Source of the DNA: Limnanthes douglasii subsp. nivea
Taxonomy: Eukaryota > Streptophyta > Magnoliopsida > Brassicales > Limnanthaceae
DNA: 64,000 nucleotides
Direction of reading: 5' to 3'
Assembly (NCBI GenBank): GCA_036936605.1
Contig: JAUPFV010000005.1
Coordinates: 124,428,453-124,492,452, forward strand
The notes below the pieces were generated by a model. That model was not told the origin of the DNA. It saw only the letters and a list, made by a program, of their open reading frames with translations, and did not search any database. This document shows positions 44,695 through 56,952 of the stretch, piece by piece (the stretch's first letter is position 1; the number at the start of each line of letters is the position of its first letter). Made by a program: the position numbers and the translations under genes.

Positions 44695-45493
44695 TGGTGA
44701 GGTTAATTATCGCCTGAGGGTAGGCTTGTAATTTGTTTGATGTTTTGTGAAAGTATGTGGGTGTTTAATATTTAGAGTAGAGAGTAGATGGAGAATTAAG
44801 CTGGCTGGTTGCAGTTAATTTTCATTACCTATATTTAATGCAGGTGGTTGGGTATTTATACCCTTATATTTTGGGCCCTTATGGGCTTCCGGGTCATGTT
44901 CAATGGACCCGGGTCATGTTTAAAGACCCATGAGCTCTAAGTAGGAGAGCAAGTAGCTTAGTCAAGAAGTGTTTAGGTTTTTTAGTACTTTTGTCATAGT
45001 TCGAACAGTCCCATTAGCTAGGTGTTCGAAGTGGTCTGTCCGGTCCGGAGAGCTAGGTCCGATCTGTCCCTGTCCGGTGAGTAGTCAGAATTCGGACTCA
45101 TCAGGAGCCCCTTTTTTAGGTGTTTGTTCAGATATCTTTGTAAAAAACCTGAAAAACAGTCCCATGTGAGGGGTGGTTTTAATCCGGAGAGGTCTGTTTG
45201 TCTTATGGTTTTGTTCGGACTGATAAAGCTTCATGAATCTAAACGGTTTTGTGCCAGGGTTCATGGGATACGTGTCGCTTCCTGGTTGGTTGCCTCAGCC
45301 GTTTTTTCACCTTGAATTTCGAACCCACCTTCTTCGAAAAGTAACCTCTTAATTAAAGGTGGTGACATCAACGTCGTCTTTAATCATTACCAATCTTTTC
45401 AAATTCTCCTAGGAATCAAACTCCTTTTTTAGATTCACTATAAATTCAAATATTTTCTACTGTTTCATCATCACTCTCATATTTACTCTCACA
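44695..45493 (-). repeat. 5' LTR of Tat-2
   Basis: The edge next to the primer binding site is TG at 44695 (CA on -). TATAAATA for gag-pol transcription lies on - at 44853-44860. A second TATA box on + lies at 45439-45445. Same length as the 3' LTR. Confidence 0.8.
44853..44860 (-). promoter_or_regulatory. TATA box of the Tat-2 gag-pol promoter
   Basis: TATAAATA on -, about 160 bases from the LTR end, giving room for a short R-U5. The same box is at 34803-34810 in the 3' LTR. Confidence 0.65.
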
Positions 45494-45542
45494 ACTTCTT
45501 AAAGCTTTCTCTCTCTAAAGCAAAACTTTACCCAGATAGTTT

Positions 45543-46519
45543 ATGTTTACAGCGAGGAACGCTCTGATCAAAGGTGGGTGGCCCAACCTTTCTGAACTTG
45601 AAAATGCACAAAAGGTCGAAAGAGAAAGACGTATTGCAGCAGGATTACTCGTTTCTCCTGTTGACAGACCAATAACTTCAGCTACAGAGTCAGATCAAGG
45701 CTCTTCTTCCTAAAAAGGCATCAAGCCGAGAAAGTTATTCCACACTAATCTCTCCCCCATCATCTCTGGTTCTTCGGTTCAAGAATCGGAACCCACTGTT
45801 GAGCCAGGGGTAACTGTCACCAGTTTCAAAAAACCCTCCCCCTTCATAGCTATGGGGTCGGACATTAAGCACTCCCCTCAAAAGCTAGTTGACCGGAGAC
45901 GAGGCCGGTTAGTTAAAGGCCAAGCTTCCAAGAGCACCCCCTCAAAATCAGGTACCAAAGATAGTAGCACATGGTCAGAAGCGCCCATCAAAGTTCCCAA
46001 AGACAGGCTGCCCGGTCCGGAGGGCACTAGTCCAAGTCTTCGAAGAGAAGTATCTGCATCAGAGCCCCAATCGGAGGCCAGAAATCAAGGGGACACTGAA
46101 GCCCATCAGTCCGGAGTTCAGGCTGAGCCAGAGCTGAACCCTCACTCTACTACTGCTACCGAAAACCCTTCATCAATTATGGAGTATGTAATGGAGGACT
46201 CTGTCGAAGAGGCTCCTTTTGAGTCTGAGCCCGCCGGTCAGACTAGTAGTGCTGCTGTTGCAAAAAAAGACAAAGGCAAAGAGAAGCTGTGTTTGAGGCA
46301 TCCAGATCTGCCGGAGAGTCTTGAAGGAAGGGTGGGGCCCTGTTTTCACAAGGTCCAGGTTAAGTAACTCATCGCTCTGCAAAAAATCAATTACGCATTC
46401 ATCCACACAGCTGAACTGGGCCGGATGCGTACGAAGTGGGGGATTCCGGAGAACGTGAAGATAAGGATCCCTATAAACCCAGAAACCCCCATGGATTGCA
46501 AATTAAGCGAGATTGTCAT
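45543..46519 (+). pseudogene. Truncated second copy of the Tat-2 antisense gene
   Basis: Nearly identical to 35493-36469, including the start MFTARNALIKGG. In-frame TAA codons at 45711 and 46365 replace Ser and Tyr codons of the other copy. The copy stops sharply at 46519 and unrelated sequence follows. It lies outside the 5' LTR of Tat-2, so it belongs to another copy of the element sharing that LTR (tandem arrangement by unequal recombination) or to a longer LTR. I favour the tandem copy because the polypurine-like tract lies before the gene, not after 36468. Confidence 0.8.
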
Positions 46520-46714
46520 CTCATTCCTTATTATTATTTACCTTACTAGAACATTGATTTTCCTATGGTTTGGCCTCAGTCATTCCATACTTGCCACTTA
46601 TATTTATGCATATCCTTAATCCACCTTGTAGTTACCGCAAATAGCTCAGTTCGGTATTGCTTGTATATTCCTACCGTCTATATCTGCTTTGATATTGCAT
46701 AGACTATTAGTTAA
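46520..46714. other. Unassigned spacer between Tat-2 and Tat-3
   Basis: About 195 bp between the truncated antisense copy and the estimated Tat-3 LTR start. No coding similarity or repeat recognised. Confidence 0.4.
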
Positions 46715-47273
46715 TGAAGGCCTCGTCATTAGGCCTCCGTCTAGTTCATGGATTATATGTTGAAAACGTAAAATCGATGAAGTATCGTATTATGTAAATC
46801 AAAGGACATGGTAAAATGATTGAAATAATTATGACGCGTGCTTTGTGACGTGTCACGTGAGGTGATGTATTAGTTTAAACTCCAACGGTAGTGTAACATG
46901 TGGCAGTTTTTAGACGACGTGTGGGTAACGGTGGCTCTGACACCAAAGTCGTTACGGATAAGGAAATAGAACTTTGAGGAACAAAATGTAAATGAATAAA
47001 ACCTTATGATAGATTTTATAATCATAAGAGAGATTTAAAACTTTATATTTTGGTGAGGGACCAATTTTTAATTAGACCCTTTTTTGTAACCGTTTCGGTT
47101 AAAGCTCAAGTCTTCGCGCCTCTATATAGAAGCCAAGGCTGAACTAATAAAGCTCTTGGACTTTTGAGATTAACTACTCTGATCTCTTGACTTTCTCTCT
47201 CTAAAATCTACTTCTCTCTACATCATTTTACTTCTCTCTATTTTACTTTGTGAAACTAGATAAATGCTTATCA
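46715..47273 (+). repeat. 5' LTR of Tat-3 (left edge approximate)
   Basis: The right edge is CTTATCA at 47273 before the primer binding site. Identity to the 3' LTR is clear from about 46965 and weaker to about 46766 (CGTAAAATCGATGAAGTATC); the TG at 46715 is my best estimate. A TATATA box lies at 47123. Confidence 0.6.
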
Positions 47274-47276
47274 AAT

Positions 47277-47294
47277 TAGTGACTCCACTAGGGT
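47277..47294 (+). other. Degenerate primer binding site of Tat-3
   Basis: TAGTGACTCCACTAGGGT follows the LTR end by three bases. It looks like a TGGCGACTCCACTGGGG-type site after G-to-A changes. Confidence 0.5.
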
Positions 47295-47305
47295 CTGATT
47301 GCTAG

Positions 47306-48990
47306 TTGGTGCCTAGATTATTTCTGTTCAATTTATCTCTTTTGTTCCCGTTCGAATCTTTGAAAACTGCAGAGACGCTAAAACAGGATTTGGAAGGAGC
47401 TGGTGATATATATGATGAATTTATTCTGCTTCGACAAACTAAATTGGACATAAAAACGCGAATGAATCAACTGCTGGACAAAATTACAGCTCTGAATGAG
47501 AAGTACGACCAGAGAGAACAATAAATTCAGTCAGCTAGGCTGAAATCAGAGATAAGACAGTTGGATGAAAAAAATTCGCTAGCGATCAGTCTGATCGATC
47601 TTGCATAGCTCGCCAGGTTAGAAGTGAACTGAAAAAATGCGTTTTGAATTTTTTAAGGAGCGTTACACTCGACGAAAAGATAAAAAAGACAAACAGAGGT
47701 ATATCACGTCTAGTGACGAAGAAATAGAAAGTTCAGGATCTGATTTTAAGAGGTATCAAGGATCTTCAAAAGAAGAAAAAGACCAACCTTGAAAATCGTG
47801 AAAGGAATACAAAACTAGGAAGAAAAGTATACCACAATGTTTGAGGGAAGCTGATTGGTGTGAAGGGAACACATCGAATCAATACAACGTGATGGATGAT
47901 CAGAATTTATATGCATTGATGGGAGCTGGGAATGACAATCAATATGTTCAGGGTGTTGACTGGAGAAACTCTTCTCTAATAATTGAGATAAGATATATCT
48001 CCCTTCCGAACCGGTTTGACATTTCAAAGGTTGAAAAATTCAATGGGATGCAAGACCCTGACGACCACATGGAATAGTTCAAAAATTACATGATCAATTT
48101 CGAGGACGATGACATGTTGGTGTGTTGAGCATTTTCTCAAACTTTTAAGGGAACAACTTTAAAGTGGTACAACAAAATTTCAAGGGGTTGTTTTTAATTC
48201 AGAGATTTTTATACAGCATTCCGAAGATTGTTTGTCGGGAGTAAAGAAATGCGGGCGAATGGAGATACGATAATTCAATGCAAGTAAGCAGTAGGAGAAA
48301 AAATGAAGGACTATACTAAGCGATTTGTATTAACCAAGGCTGGTTTAGTTAATTGTGAGGAGGTAGTAGCGATGGCAACATTTCGATAAGGATTGTTGCT
48401 TGGCGATCTAGCGAACGAGACAACAAAGCAAAGAGCTTTTACTTTTGGAGCACTGATGGCTCAAGTGGAAGACCAGATTAAGGTAGAAGAGTCGACTAGA
48501 GTTCAATGAGTAGTTGGAACTAGTCAAAATAACTCAGGACAGGTGCCAAACAATCAAGGGAAAATCTTCGAATTCAGCCCAACCAGCACATTTGAAGAAC
48601 AACAACAATTTACCTCCTCGATCTGGGGGATATTCAAATCAAACTTCAGGGTACCAGTTTCATAGACCAAGGCCTAATCAGTGCATAATGCCTGAGTATT
48701 ATGCCAAGTTAACGAAAAATGTCGCTACAATCTATGAAAGGGAAAAAGGGCATGTGAATTTCAAAAAGCCTTCCCTGATAAATAGGCCAAGGGAGGAGCA
48801 AAATAATAGGTTTTGTAAGTATCATAATGACATCAGACATGATAATGCAAACTGTACTGCGTTGAAAAAGGAGGTACAAACATTGATTGAGAATGGAAAG
48901 TTGCTGGACTATGTAAAAGGACAGAACGTTGCGTTAAAGGTCTTCGTTGCATCGACTTCACAAAAAAGAAATCCAAATACAGAGGCATAG
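47306..48990 (+). pseudogene. Tat-3 gag remnant
   Basis: A short helical N-terminal part (MNQLLDKITALNEKYDQREQ) at 47306-47524 has counterparts in Tat-1. The capsid region 47840-48470 reads ISLPNRFDISKVEKFNGMQD, NYMINFEDDDMLVC and FVGSKEMRANGDTI with stops between. The frame 48514-48990 holds MPEYYAKLTKNVATIYEREK and a knuckle remnant FCKYHNDIRHDNANC. Four or more stops. Confidence 0.75.
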
Positions 48991-49299
48991 AATTTGATGA
49001 TTATGGATTCAAAGGTTGATGATTTTGGTGCTAAATCAGAATATTTAGATGTAGATCAAGATAGGTTGATTTTAATGGCAGTTGATGATCCAGTGAAACA
49101 AGGCTCTGTTCGAAGTCTATGTGATTAGTTTGAGTCTTTGGTAATTTTTGGAGGAAATATTATGGCTGTAAACACTGACAGCTCTCGGAAAGAGGCATAT
49201 AGTAAGCTTAGCTACTTAGATGGAGGGAGGGATGTCTACTCATTAATATGGTAAGAGAGACATTTCTTTTATCATTTTTAAGGATGAGGATGCAGTAGT

Positions 49300-49700
49300 T
49301 ATTGGAGCAAAGATAGCTGGTGTCGAACTCCGACGTGTGCTAATAGATACATCGAGCTCTGCGAACGTTCTTTTCAAGACAACTTATGACAAAATACAAA
49401 ATCCTCTTTAGATTTTCCAATCAGAGTGTACTATCATTGGTTTCAAGAGAGTGACGGCCCAATTAATTGGGGAATTCGGGGGAGAGGTGAGTTTGGGAAA
49501 AGGACCATTCAAAAGAAGATCCAGGTGTTGTTCATGGTGGTGGATTGTCCAACAAGCTATAATGCCATTTTTGGAAGATCTTGGCTATCGAGGATGTATG
49601 GAGTTGTAATAAAAATCCACCAATGCTTTAAGTATGTCATCAGAGATCGAGTGAGTGTCGTCCGAAGTGATTAAAAGTTTGCTAGAGAGTGTTATGCCAT
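49300..49700 (+). pseudogene. Tat-3 aspartic protease remnant
   Basis: RRVLIDTSSSANVLFKTTYD near 49331-49390 is the active-site region; the Asp-Thr-Gly triad reads Asp-Thr-Ser. It is followed by FVVDCPTSYNAIFGRSWLS-like text (VVDCPTSYNAIFGRSWLSRM) at 49540-49600, as in Tat-2. Confidence 0.7.
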
Positions 49701-49899
49701 AACTCTTCGAATTTGAGGGTCACGTAATGGTGATAAAATGGACAAATAACAACCAGGGGTGTTGACCTTGGATCTCGAGGAGGGGGTTGGAAATCCAAGG
49801 GAAACCCCTGTTCTTTGACAGTAAGTGAAAATATAGAATAATATACTTTTCGTGATGAAAAATTATTTCGAATAGGAACCTGACTAACCCCAATTTTAC

Positions 49900-51240
49900 A
49901 TCAGCAGCTATTGTAGTTTTTGTCTCACAATTTGGATGTTTTCGTATGGAAAACAGAAGATGTAATACGAGTTCCAGCCGAAGTGATTTGCCATAGCATA
50001 GAAATTAATCCAAAGGTCAAACTTGTTACACAAAAAAGGGGTGCATTTTGTTTTGAAAAAGCAGAAGCAATTGTTTTTGAGGTGGATCACTTATCAAAGA
50101 TCGGACATATAAGAGGTTCACAATATTTTTTATGGACAGCAAACCTATTGGTGGCTAAGAAGAGGAATAGGAATTGAGCTTGTCCTAAAGACTCCTTTCT
50201 CGTTCCTCGAATATACCAATTGATTGATTTCACTTCTGGAAATAAAATTTTGACCTTTGTGGATGCGTTTACTGGGTATAATCAGATTCAAATGAATATA
50301 AAAGATCAAGAGAGTACCACCTTCATCACGGTTCGAGGCTTGCATTGTTACATGGTTATGCTCTTTAGGTTAAAGAATGTTGGAGCAACCTATCAGAGAT
50401 TAATGAATAAAGTTTTCGCTTCACATATCGAAAGAAACATTGAGGTGTATATTGATGACATGGTGGTTAAAAGCTTAACATATGATGCACACTTGGAAAA
50501 AGAGGAAATATTTTTAATTTAAGGGAAATTAGGCTAAAATTAAATCCTGAGAAGTGTACCTTTGGAGTTCGATCAAGGAAGTTTTTGGGTTATGTTATTA
50601 GTGAAATGCGAATAGAAGCTGACCCAGAAAAGCTAAAAGTTGTGGTATCAATGACATTTCCTCGAACTATCAAAGAAGTGAAAATTTTAACAGGAAGGTT
50701 AGCTGCTCTTAACATTCATTTCTAAATTTTTTGATAAATATTTTCTTTTCTTTCAAGTCTTATGAAGACCAAAATAATTTGAATGGACCTCGGAATGTGA
50801 AGCATCACTTTCAAGTATTAAAGATTTATTGTCATCACCAGAGATACTGTCCAAGCCTCAAAGTAGAGAACAACTCTTTTTGTATATTGCAGTATCAGAT
50901 TTTGCAGTAAGTGTTGTGTTGATAAGTGAAGGTTTAGAAATTTTAAAGCCGGTGTATTACGTCAACAAGAGTCTGGAAGCAGCAGAGAAAAGGTACTTGA
51001 AGCTCGAAAAATTAGCCCTGTGCTTTAGTAGTGGCTTCTAGAAAAATAAGCTCATATTTTCAAGCTAATATTATTGAGGTCCGAAATTTATTCCCACTGA
51101 AAAATGTTTTATGGTGCCCACATATTTCGGGGAGGATGACCAAGTGGTCAGTTGAGTTAAGAGATTATGAAATCACATTTTCACCTCACACGGCTATCAA
51201 AACCCAAGCCTTAAAAAGATTTTCTTGTTCAATTTCATTG
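49900..51240 (+). pseudogene. Tat-3 reverse transcriptase and RNase H remnant
   Basis: LTFVDAFTGYNQIQMNIKDQ (motif A), LFRLKNVGATYQRLMNKVFA and IEVYIDDMVVKSL (catalytic box intact) lie in 50220-50522. RNase H phrases follow at 50829-51240: LFLYIAVSDFAVSVVLISEG, YYVNKSLEAAEKRYLKLEKL and SGRMTKWSVELRDYEITFS. Frameshifts separate the blocks and the N-terminal fingers contain a stop at 50176. Confidence 0.8.
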
Positions 51241-51284
51241 AAGAAGATCTGTCAAAGAGATTAACAAAGAGGTTTTTCCAATAA

Positions 51285-51745
51285 ATTCGATGCGGATAGT
51301 CTGAACTGATGAGGGTTTTTACATTTTAGGATGCAATGCTAGAATTCAACTAATTGCTCAATCTAAGGAAACAATGTTTCAATCTATTAAGTTTGGGTTT
51401 CATGTATCGAACAATGAAGCTATATTAGGTGGTTTAAGACTTACGAACATCTGTAGGGCAACTTTAGTTCGTTTAGAAACAGATTTCTAGTTAGTAGAAA
51501 ATCAAGTAGCTAGAATTTCCGAAGCAAAAAAGAACCATTTAATTTTATATCTTTGAGAGCTTCAGAATTTGACTCTTTTGTTTGATCACATTATTGTAGA
51601 GCATATCCGCCGAGGAAACAATATAGTTGTTGATTCTTTGGAAATAGTTGGTTACACAGAATATTATCCTTGGATTTTATTACAAGGAAAATCCTTCGAT
51701 TTTAACTCGTTCACAGCAACGTGAGCATATTGAGGAGGTATTCGT
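51285..51745 (+). pseudogene. Tat-3 second (archaeal-type) RNase H remnant
   Basis: KFGFHVSNNEA near 51388-51420, ICRATLVRLETDF near 51448 and LLFDHIIVEHIRRGNNIVVD near 51580-51630 line up with the aRNH of Tat-2. The first Asp region is degraded. Confidence 0.55.
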
Positions 51746-51785
51746 TACTCTAGATACAATTCGAGGAGATTAGAGAACTAACATT

Positions 51786-52975
51786 TTGAATTTATTGTTA
51801 AGACGAATGCTGCATGAGGATATGCATTTAGCCAAGAAGTTGAGGTGCAAAGCATGTGGCTATATAGTGTTAGATGGAGTTTTATACAAAAAAGTGTTGA
51901 ATAGGCCGTTATTGCGATGCTTAAGAAAACAGGAATCACATGAAATTCTATCAGAGTTACATGATTGAGAGGGCTCGGCATATTGTCGCTTCAAAGCATT
52001 GACTCGTCAAGTCTTGCTGGCACGACATTATTGGCCTTCGATTATGAACGACGCTAAGAATCTAGTTCGAGGTTGTGATACTTGTCAAAGGTTTGACAAC
52101 TTTATTCATAATCCAAAAGTTCCAATTATGTCCATTACTGAAGCCGTCCCATTTGACAGAAGGGGAATAGACATGGTGGGACCATTGTCAATGGCTTCTG
52201 GAGGACGACAAATGATTATTGTGGCAGTGGACTATTTTACGAAGTGGGTAAAAGCTGAACCATTGTCTAAGACAGAGGCCAAGGATGTCATTAACTTCAT
52301 AGTAAACAGTATTTGCTGCCGCTTTGGGGTACCTCGAAAAATTACAACGGATAATGGACCTTAATTCAATAACAAAGAAATGGCTTCTTTTGTGCTTTGA
52401 GGGGGATAAAAAAATGTTTTTCCACACCTTTTCATCCTCAAGAAAATGGTCAGGTAGAGGTGCCAAACATATCTATTTTAGAAGGTCTAAATAAGAATTT
52501 CACAGGGGCTGCTGGAAAATGGCCTAATTATTTACAGGAGGTGTCATGGGCTTATAAAAAAACTTCTATGGAAGCTACTAAAGATACTATTTTTGCCTTA
52601 GAATATGGGATGAATGCTCTTAGTCTTGCAGAATCTACATTGCCTTCTTTTATAGTAGCTCAGTATTCTAAAGACTTGAATGACGAAGAAAAAAGAGCAG
52701 ATTTAGATTTGATTGAGGAAAAAAGAGTTGGAGCTCATCTGAATATGATTAAATATCAGACTCTTATGAATAGTATATATAATTCGAAGGTCATAAGGAA
52801 GTACTTTAAGGTGGGTGATAAAGTTTTAAGGAAGGTATTCCTCCATACTAAGGAAAAAAACCTTGGTAAGATGGCCCCGAATTGGGAAGGTCCTTATATG
52901 GTCGTGGAAAAAATAAAGCCAGGTTCTTATCGCTTTTATGACGAGTAGGGGAGAATGCTTCAACATCCTTAGTAT
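51786..52975 (+). pseudogene. Tat-3 integrase
   Basis: A zinc-binding start (SELHD, then RGCDTCQRF) precedes the core with VAVDYFTKWVKAEPL (Asp), ITTDNGP (Asp) followed by a stop at 52363, and, in the next frame (52397-52948), HPQENGQVEVPNIS (Glu). The C-terminal segment GKMAPNWEGPYMVVEKIKPG is present. The stop and frame change between the second Asp and the Glu, plus TGA at 51966, inactivate it. Confidence 0.85.
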
Positions 52976-53217
52976 ACAACATCTAAAATTGTACTGGGAG
53001 TAATTTTTGTTTTGAAATTGTTCTTTTTTTTAGTAACGGGCACACTTTTTTCTACCATGTTGGTCTAGGGAGGTTTTAATGAGGTGTTATGTAAATATTC
53101 GAAGTTATCAATACAAATATTTTTTGGCCAATGGTTGTTTATGTATGTTTGTTTAAATTATTTTGGTAACTAGTCAAAGAATGATATTTTTTAACGTTGA
53201 CCAAAAGTAATTATTTT

Positions 53218-53390
53218 GAAGTGTTGAATACACTCATCGAAGAGACAACCATATTCGAAGTGCTACATTATCTAAACGCACTATAATATTCGAAGTGCTA
53301 CGTTTTGTAAACGCACGATAATATTCGAGGTGCTACGTTCTCTAAACGCACTGTATTATTCGAAATGTCACACGTTAGTAAAGTATTCTC
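53218..53390 (+). repeat. 35-bp tandem repeat in the Tat-3 3' region
   Basis: TTCGAAGTGCTAC / TTCGAGGTGCTACG starts at 53254, 53289, 53324 and 53359, a strict 35-bp period. Same core and same place as the 37-bp array of Tat-1. Confidence 0.88.
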
Positions 53391-53634
53391 ACTTCGAACA
53401 TTATATATGTAATTGTGATATAAGTTATATTTTGAAGTGAACATGATGTGTGAGGTTAATAAATTTAGAGGAAAAACTAAGCCTTATTGCATTAAATTTA
53501 ATCCGATGAAAACAGAATAAGTTTTTAAATGCCAAGTAAAAAGGCATCTACTAAAAAAAACTCATTCTACAACAATTGAATAACAGCTAAAAACAAAAAA
53601 GAGATAGCAAAGTTATTTTCCCTCGGAGCTTCCT

Positions 53635-56201
53635 TCAGAAAATTATCCGTGTTTAGTAGCGCTATCTTCTGATTCCGATGAAGAGCTAGAAAGAGGATCA
53701 AAAGCTTTGCTTGTGCGACTTTCGATGAATCTGCTCCCGAAAGTTGGAAAGGTCAGCCTTAGAAAATATGACATGAATTTTGCGAAGAAGATTAATAGAG
53801 CTTTGCTCTTCAGCATTTTTGATGGCTGCTAACATGTCATTTCCACATTCTTTCTCAGTAGCAAGGACAACTAGCCTTTTCTATTTGTTGAATTGAGTTT
53901 TGAGAGCATCCAATCCTCTTTCAATTTTTTATTCTCTACATGAATCTTGTCAAGTGAAAGTTAAATATCATCGGATTTTATCTTCTTTGTAGCTTATTCT
54001 TCTGAGTGTTTAGATTTTAGATGATCTGTTTCATGTTGATGAGAAGTATTAAGCTCTTCTTTTTATTTTCGACGCACAAATCTGAGGTGATTCTTGACAT
54101 AGATGAGCCATTTGATGAATTCAGATCTGGCCAGTTAGAATCCATGAAATTTCTTTTCCACGAGGCCACCAAATATTTCCCTCATTGTTTTTTCAGCAGC
54201 AACAATTGTCGTGTAGCGAACCATCTCTTTTGCCATATATTTTTGCTGATTTTGATCATATTCGATTTCTCAGGTTAATTTTGGTCCTGCAGCACCAAGA
54301 TTGACAAAATGTTGAAGAGCTAGTGAAACTTCTTTGGATGGCTCTTCGGCACGAAAGACCATTGGACTGGGAACATGTATATGAACACTAGAGGATGGAG
54401 GCAAAGCGACCTCTGATGAAGCTGCTTCGGGAGGAACATGAGCAGACCTTTTACCAAAAATTTACAGTTGGTCCTGAAGATCTTGAAAAAAGGATCTTCA
54501 TCTCTAACGAGCTCTTGAGATTGATCGAAGTTGATGAAGCTATCAAGATCAAATTTATCATCACCTCAATAATTGTCTGCAACAATCTCTCCTTGTTGAG
54601 TTCCTCCCTCTTTGATAACTGCTTCATTTTCTTTCTGATGATTCTCTACAACGACAATTTCATCAGCTTTAGACGACACCTCCTGAACGGTTTGAACAAC
54701 TTTCTTTTTTGTTTTTTCCTGAGTGTGTGGTTTTAGCTGTGCGCTTATTTTTCGTTGTGGCAACAATCTTTTTTATTTTTGGAGAAGGCTCACCTTCTAC
54801 TCCCTCTTTGATAATTGGGAGGTTATTTTCTATCATTTTTCTGTTCGAAATTTTCGGCATCAGATCTTCTGAAGGGCTAGCACCAGATGTGCTAGCTGCC
54901 TTTTTATTCTTTTTTGCATTCTTTTTCTAGGGAAGTTGGCTATCCGATCTGTGCCTAACAAGAAGAAAGACTTTTCAATTAAGAGCCACTATCCTACTAA
55001 CAATATGCAGAGGATTGGGTGGCTCCATTAGAGTCTCAGATTAAATGGCTGTGTGAAATGCGTTGCCCTATTCTTTATCAGCCCATGTTGCAAGATTAAT
55101 AAAAATGTCATTGAATTTTTTTCGACAAAGCTTGAAACACCTCAAAATTTATGTATACAACACAATACTTGATGAGAAATAAGTAAAAAATTAATTGGAG
55201 ATATGATTCAAATAATAACACAATACTTACTGTTACTCCTCAAGACGAGGTTCAACTTCGATAGGTTGGTTTCAGAAATTTCTTTATCCCTTTTCCCAGC
55301 CTCCTGAGACGAAGACAATTCTTTGTTTCCAAAATTTATCTGCCTCTAACAAATAATCTATGATCTTCAAGTCATCATCCAATGTTAGATAATAAAATGG
55401 AAGTACTGGTCCTTTCAATGTCAAGGAGATGAAGTCTTCGATGCAGAGAGGAATCTTGGCCAATCGATAAACCATAATCATAGAGAGCAAAGTGAACGAC
55501 TGACTGGGTGTCTCTTGAGTTGGGCACATGTTAGAATTTTGAAGTATTCTACTATCATGGGGTCCAGTGGAAATCGAAGACTCCAATGGATGATTTCTGG
55601 GTAGACCACCAGTTCACCCTTTTGGCAGTCGAAAGGGTTTTCTCCTTCTTTGGGTAGACAAAGTATAATATGTCCCCAATTACCCATTGTTTTTTGAGTT
55701 TATCTGCTTGGATCTCTTGGTAATATGTGTAAGAAACATTCTTCAACACTAAGGTGTATTGTGCATCGAGAGGCTTTAGGTTTTCACTTACTGATGCGGC
55801 TAGCTCGTCAGAAAGTTTCACAGGAGATTTCTTCTTTCTTATCTTAGGTGATTTTTCCTTTGAGACACCTTTCACTGTTTCACTGTCTCTTTCTTTCGAA
55901 GCATATTCTTCTGTAGCAACTTCGATATTTGATTGCATGGTTTCAGAATCCATTTCTTCCTTAGATACCTCATCCATGATCTGAGGTGGGTTACTTGAGG
56001 GATTTTTTTGAGACTGTGTTGCCTCATCCACGAGTCAAGGTGGATTAATTGAGGGATTTGTTTAGACTATGTTGCCTCATCCACGAGTCAAGGTAGATTA
56101 CTTGAGCGATTTGTTGAGACTCTGTTGCCGTCTCGACAATATCCCTCAGGAGAGGAGAAGAGGTTGATGGATTCGAGGTGAGATCAGCATCGGCACCCAT
56201 G
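53635..56201 (-). pseudogene. Tat-3 antisense gene, related to that of Tat-2
   Basis: Likely start MGADADLTSNPSTSSPLL at 56201. The frame 56031-55555 has a basic stretch (KSPKIRKKKSPVK) and VSYTYYQEIQADKLKKQW; then YPEIIHWSLRFPLDPMIVEY, and 55586-55284 gives SFTLLSMIMVYRLAKIPLCI and WKQRIVFVSGGWEKG, matching the same positions in the Tat-2 protein (RFPPDPEI, WYTLMASIMASRL, FLFVSGAWENG). A GTAAGT donor lies at 55230 and coding resumes near 55135 (FNDIFINLATWADKE, matching FSDHLKTGQ..AWAAERWGN). Lys-rich segments (54930-54670) and a Ser/Glu tail (near 53700, SSSSSESED) follow. Several stops and frame changes. A TATAAATA box on - lies at 56861-56868. Confidence 0.7.
55137..55230 (-). other. Probable intron in the Tat-3 antisense gene
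   Basis: On -, GTAAGTATTG starts at 55230, 54 bases after the conserved SGGWEKG stretch, the same relative place as the Tat-2 donor. The acceptor is placed at TTTCAAG near 55137, before text homologous to Tat-2 exon 2. Confidence 0.5.
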
Positions 56202-56952
56202 GCTATGAAATTTTTTCTTTTTACGGTTTGAGGAAGTTGAGTTTTTGTATGAGCTAAAAAGGCTTCCTTGTGTAATGGACTAGGGGCTCGAAATTAACCG
56301 GGGAAGAAGTTTCTTCTGATATACTTGAAGATGATTTAGCTTCGGTTACCTTGCGATTGATTCGAGGATTTGAGCTTGCAGAATGAATTCGAGATGATGA
56401 TATTTAGATGGGGTGGAATTCGAGGGGTCTTCTGTGTTTGAGTTTTGAATGACTGACTATCTTATGCAAGAGAAGAATTTGAAAAATAAAGAGGAGTTTT
56501 GTTAGGATCAAAGTTACCGTAGTATATTGTCTATGTAGACAAAGCACGAGGAGCGTTGATTATCAGTCAATGTGCTCTATATTCATCTTCCCTTTCGCTT
56601 ATACAAAAGTAGTCGTATAATCCGAAGACCTTGTTGTGTGATTTTAGAGAACTAGGTTTTCTGGGAATTTTGGCTTTGGATCTTCAAGTTTTCGGATGCT
56701 TTCTCATAAACCAGTTGAAGATTGAACATAAAATTTGAGTTTTCCGGTGAGGATAGCCAACAGATTGAGGAATCAAATGAAGGTAGCCAAAGATTTTTGA
56801 TATTTGCAGTTTCTCTCTCAAGAAATTAAGTTTATGAACCAAACAATGATGAGCATAAATATTTATAGGCTGAAAAAAGATTGTTGAAGTGGAAGAGGTG
56901 AAGAAACAGAATTTCAAACGGTTGCGTAAATGAGGATTTAACATCGGGAATA

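Larger units (their letters stand above)
34645..45493 (-). mobile_element. Tat-2: near-intact Ty3/gypsy Tat-lineage retrotransposon
   Basis: Two LTRs of about 799 bp flank, on -, primer binding site, gag, protease, RT, RNase H, second archaeal-type RNase H and integrase, and on + an antisense gene between integrase and the 3' LTR. By eye the LTRs differ at about 22-25 positions, roughly 3 percent. Coding defects are few (two amber codons and two frameshifts in the gag-pol core, plus an opal codon in the integrase and more stops at its end). No matching 5-bp target duplication is visible: AAGGT precedes the left LTR, while the right LTR is followed by another partial copy of the element. Confidence 0.92.

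Noticed and set aside
53218..53390. Possible CRISPR-like array
   Set aside because: Units are directly adjacent tandem copies with no unique spacers, in a plant retrotransposon.
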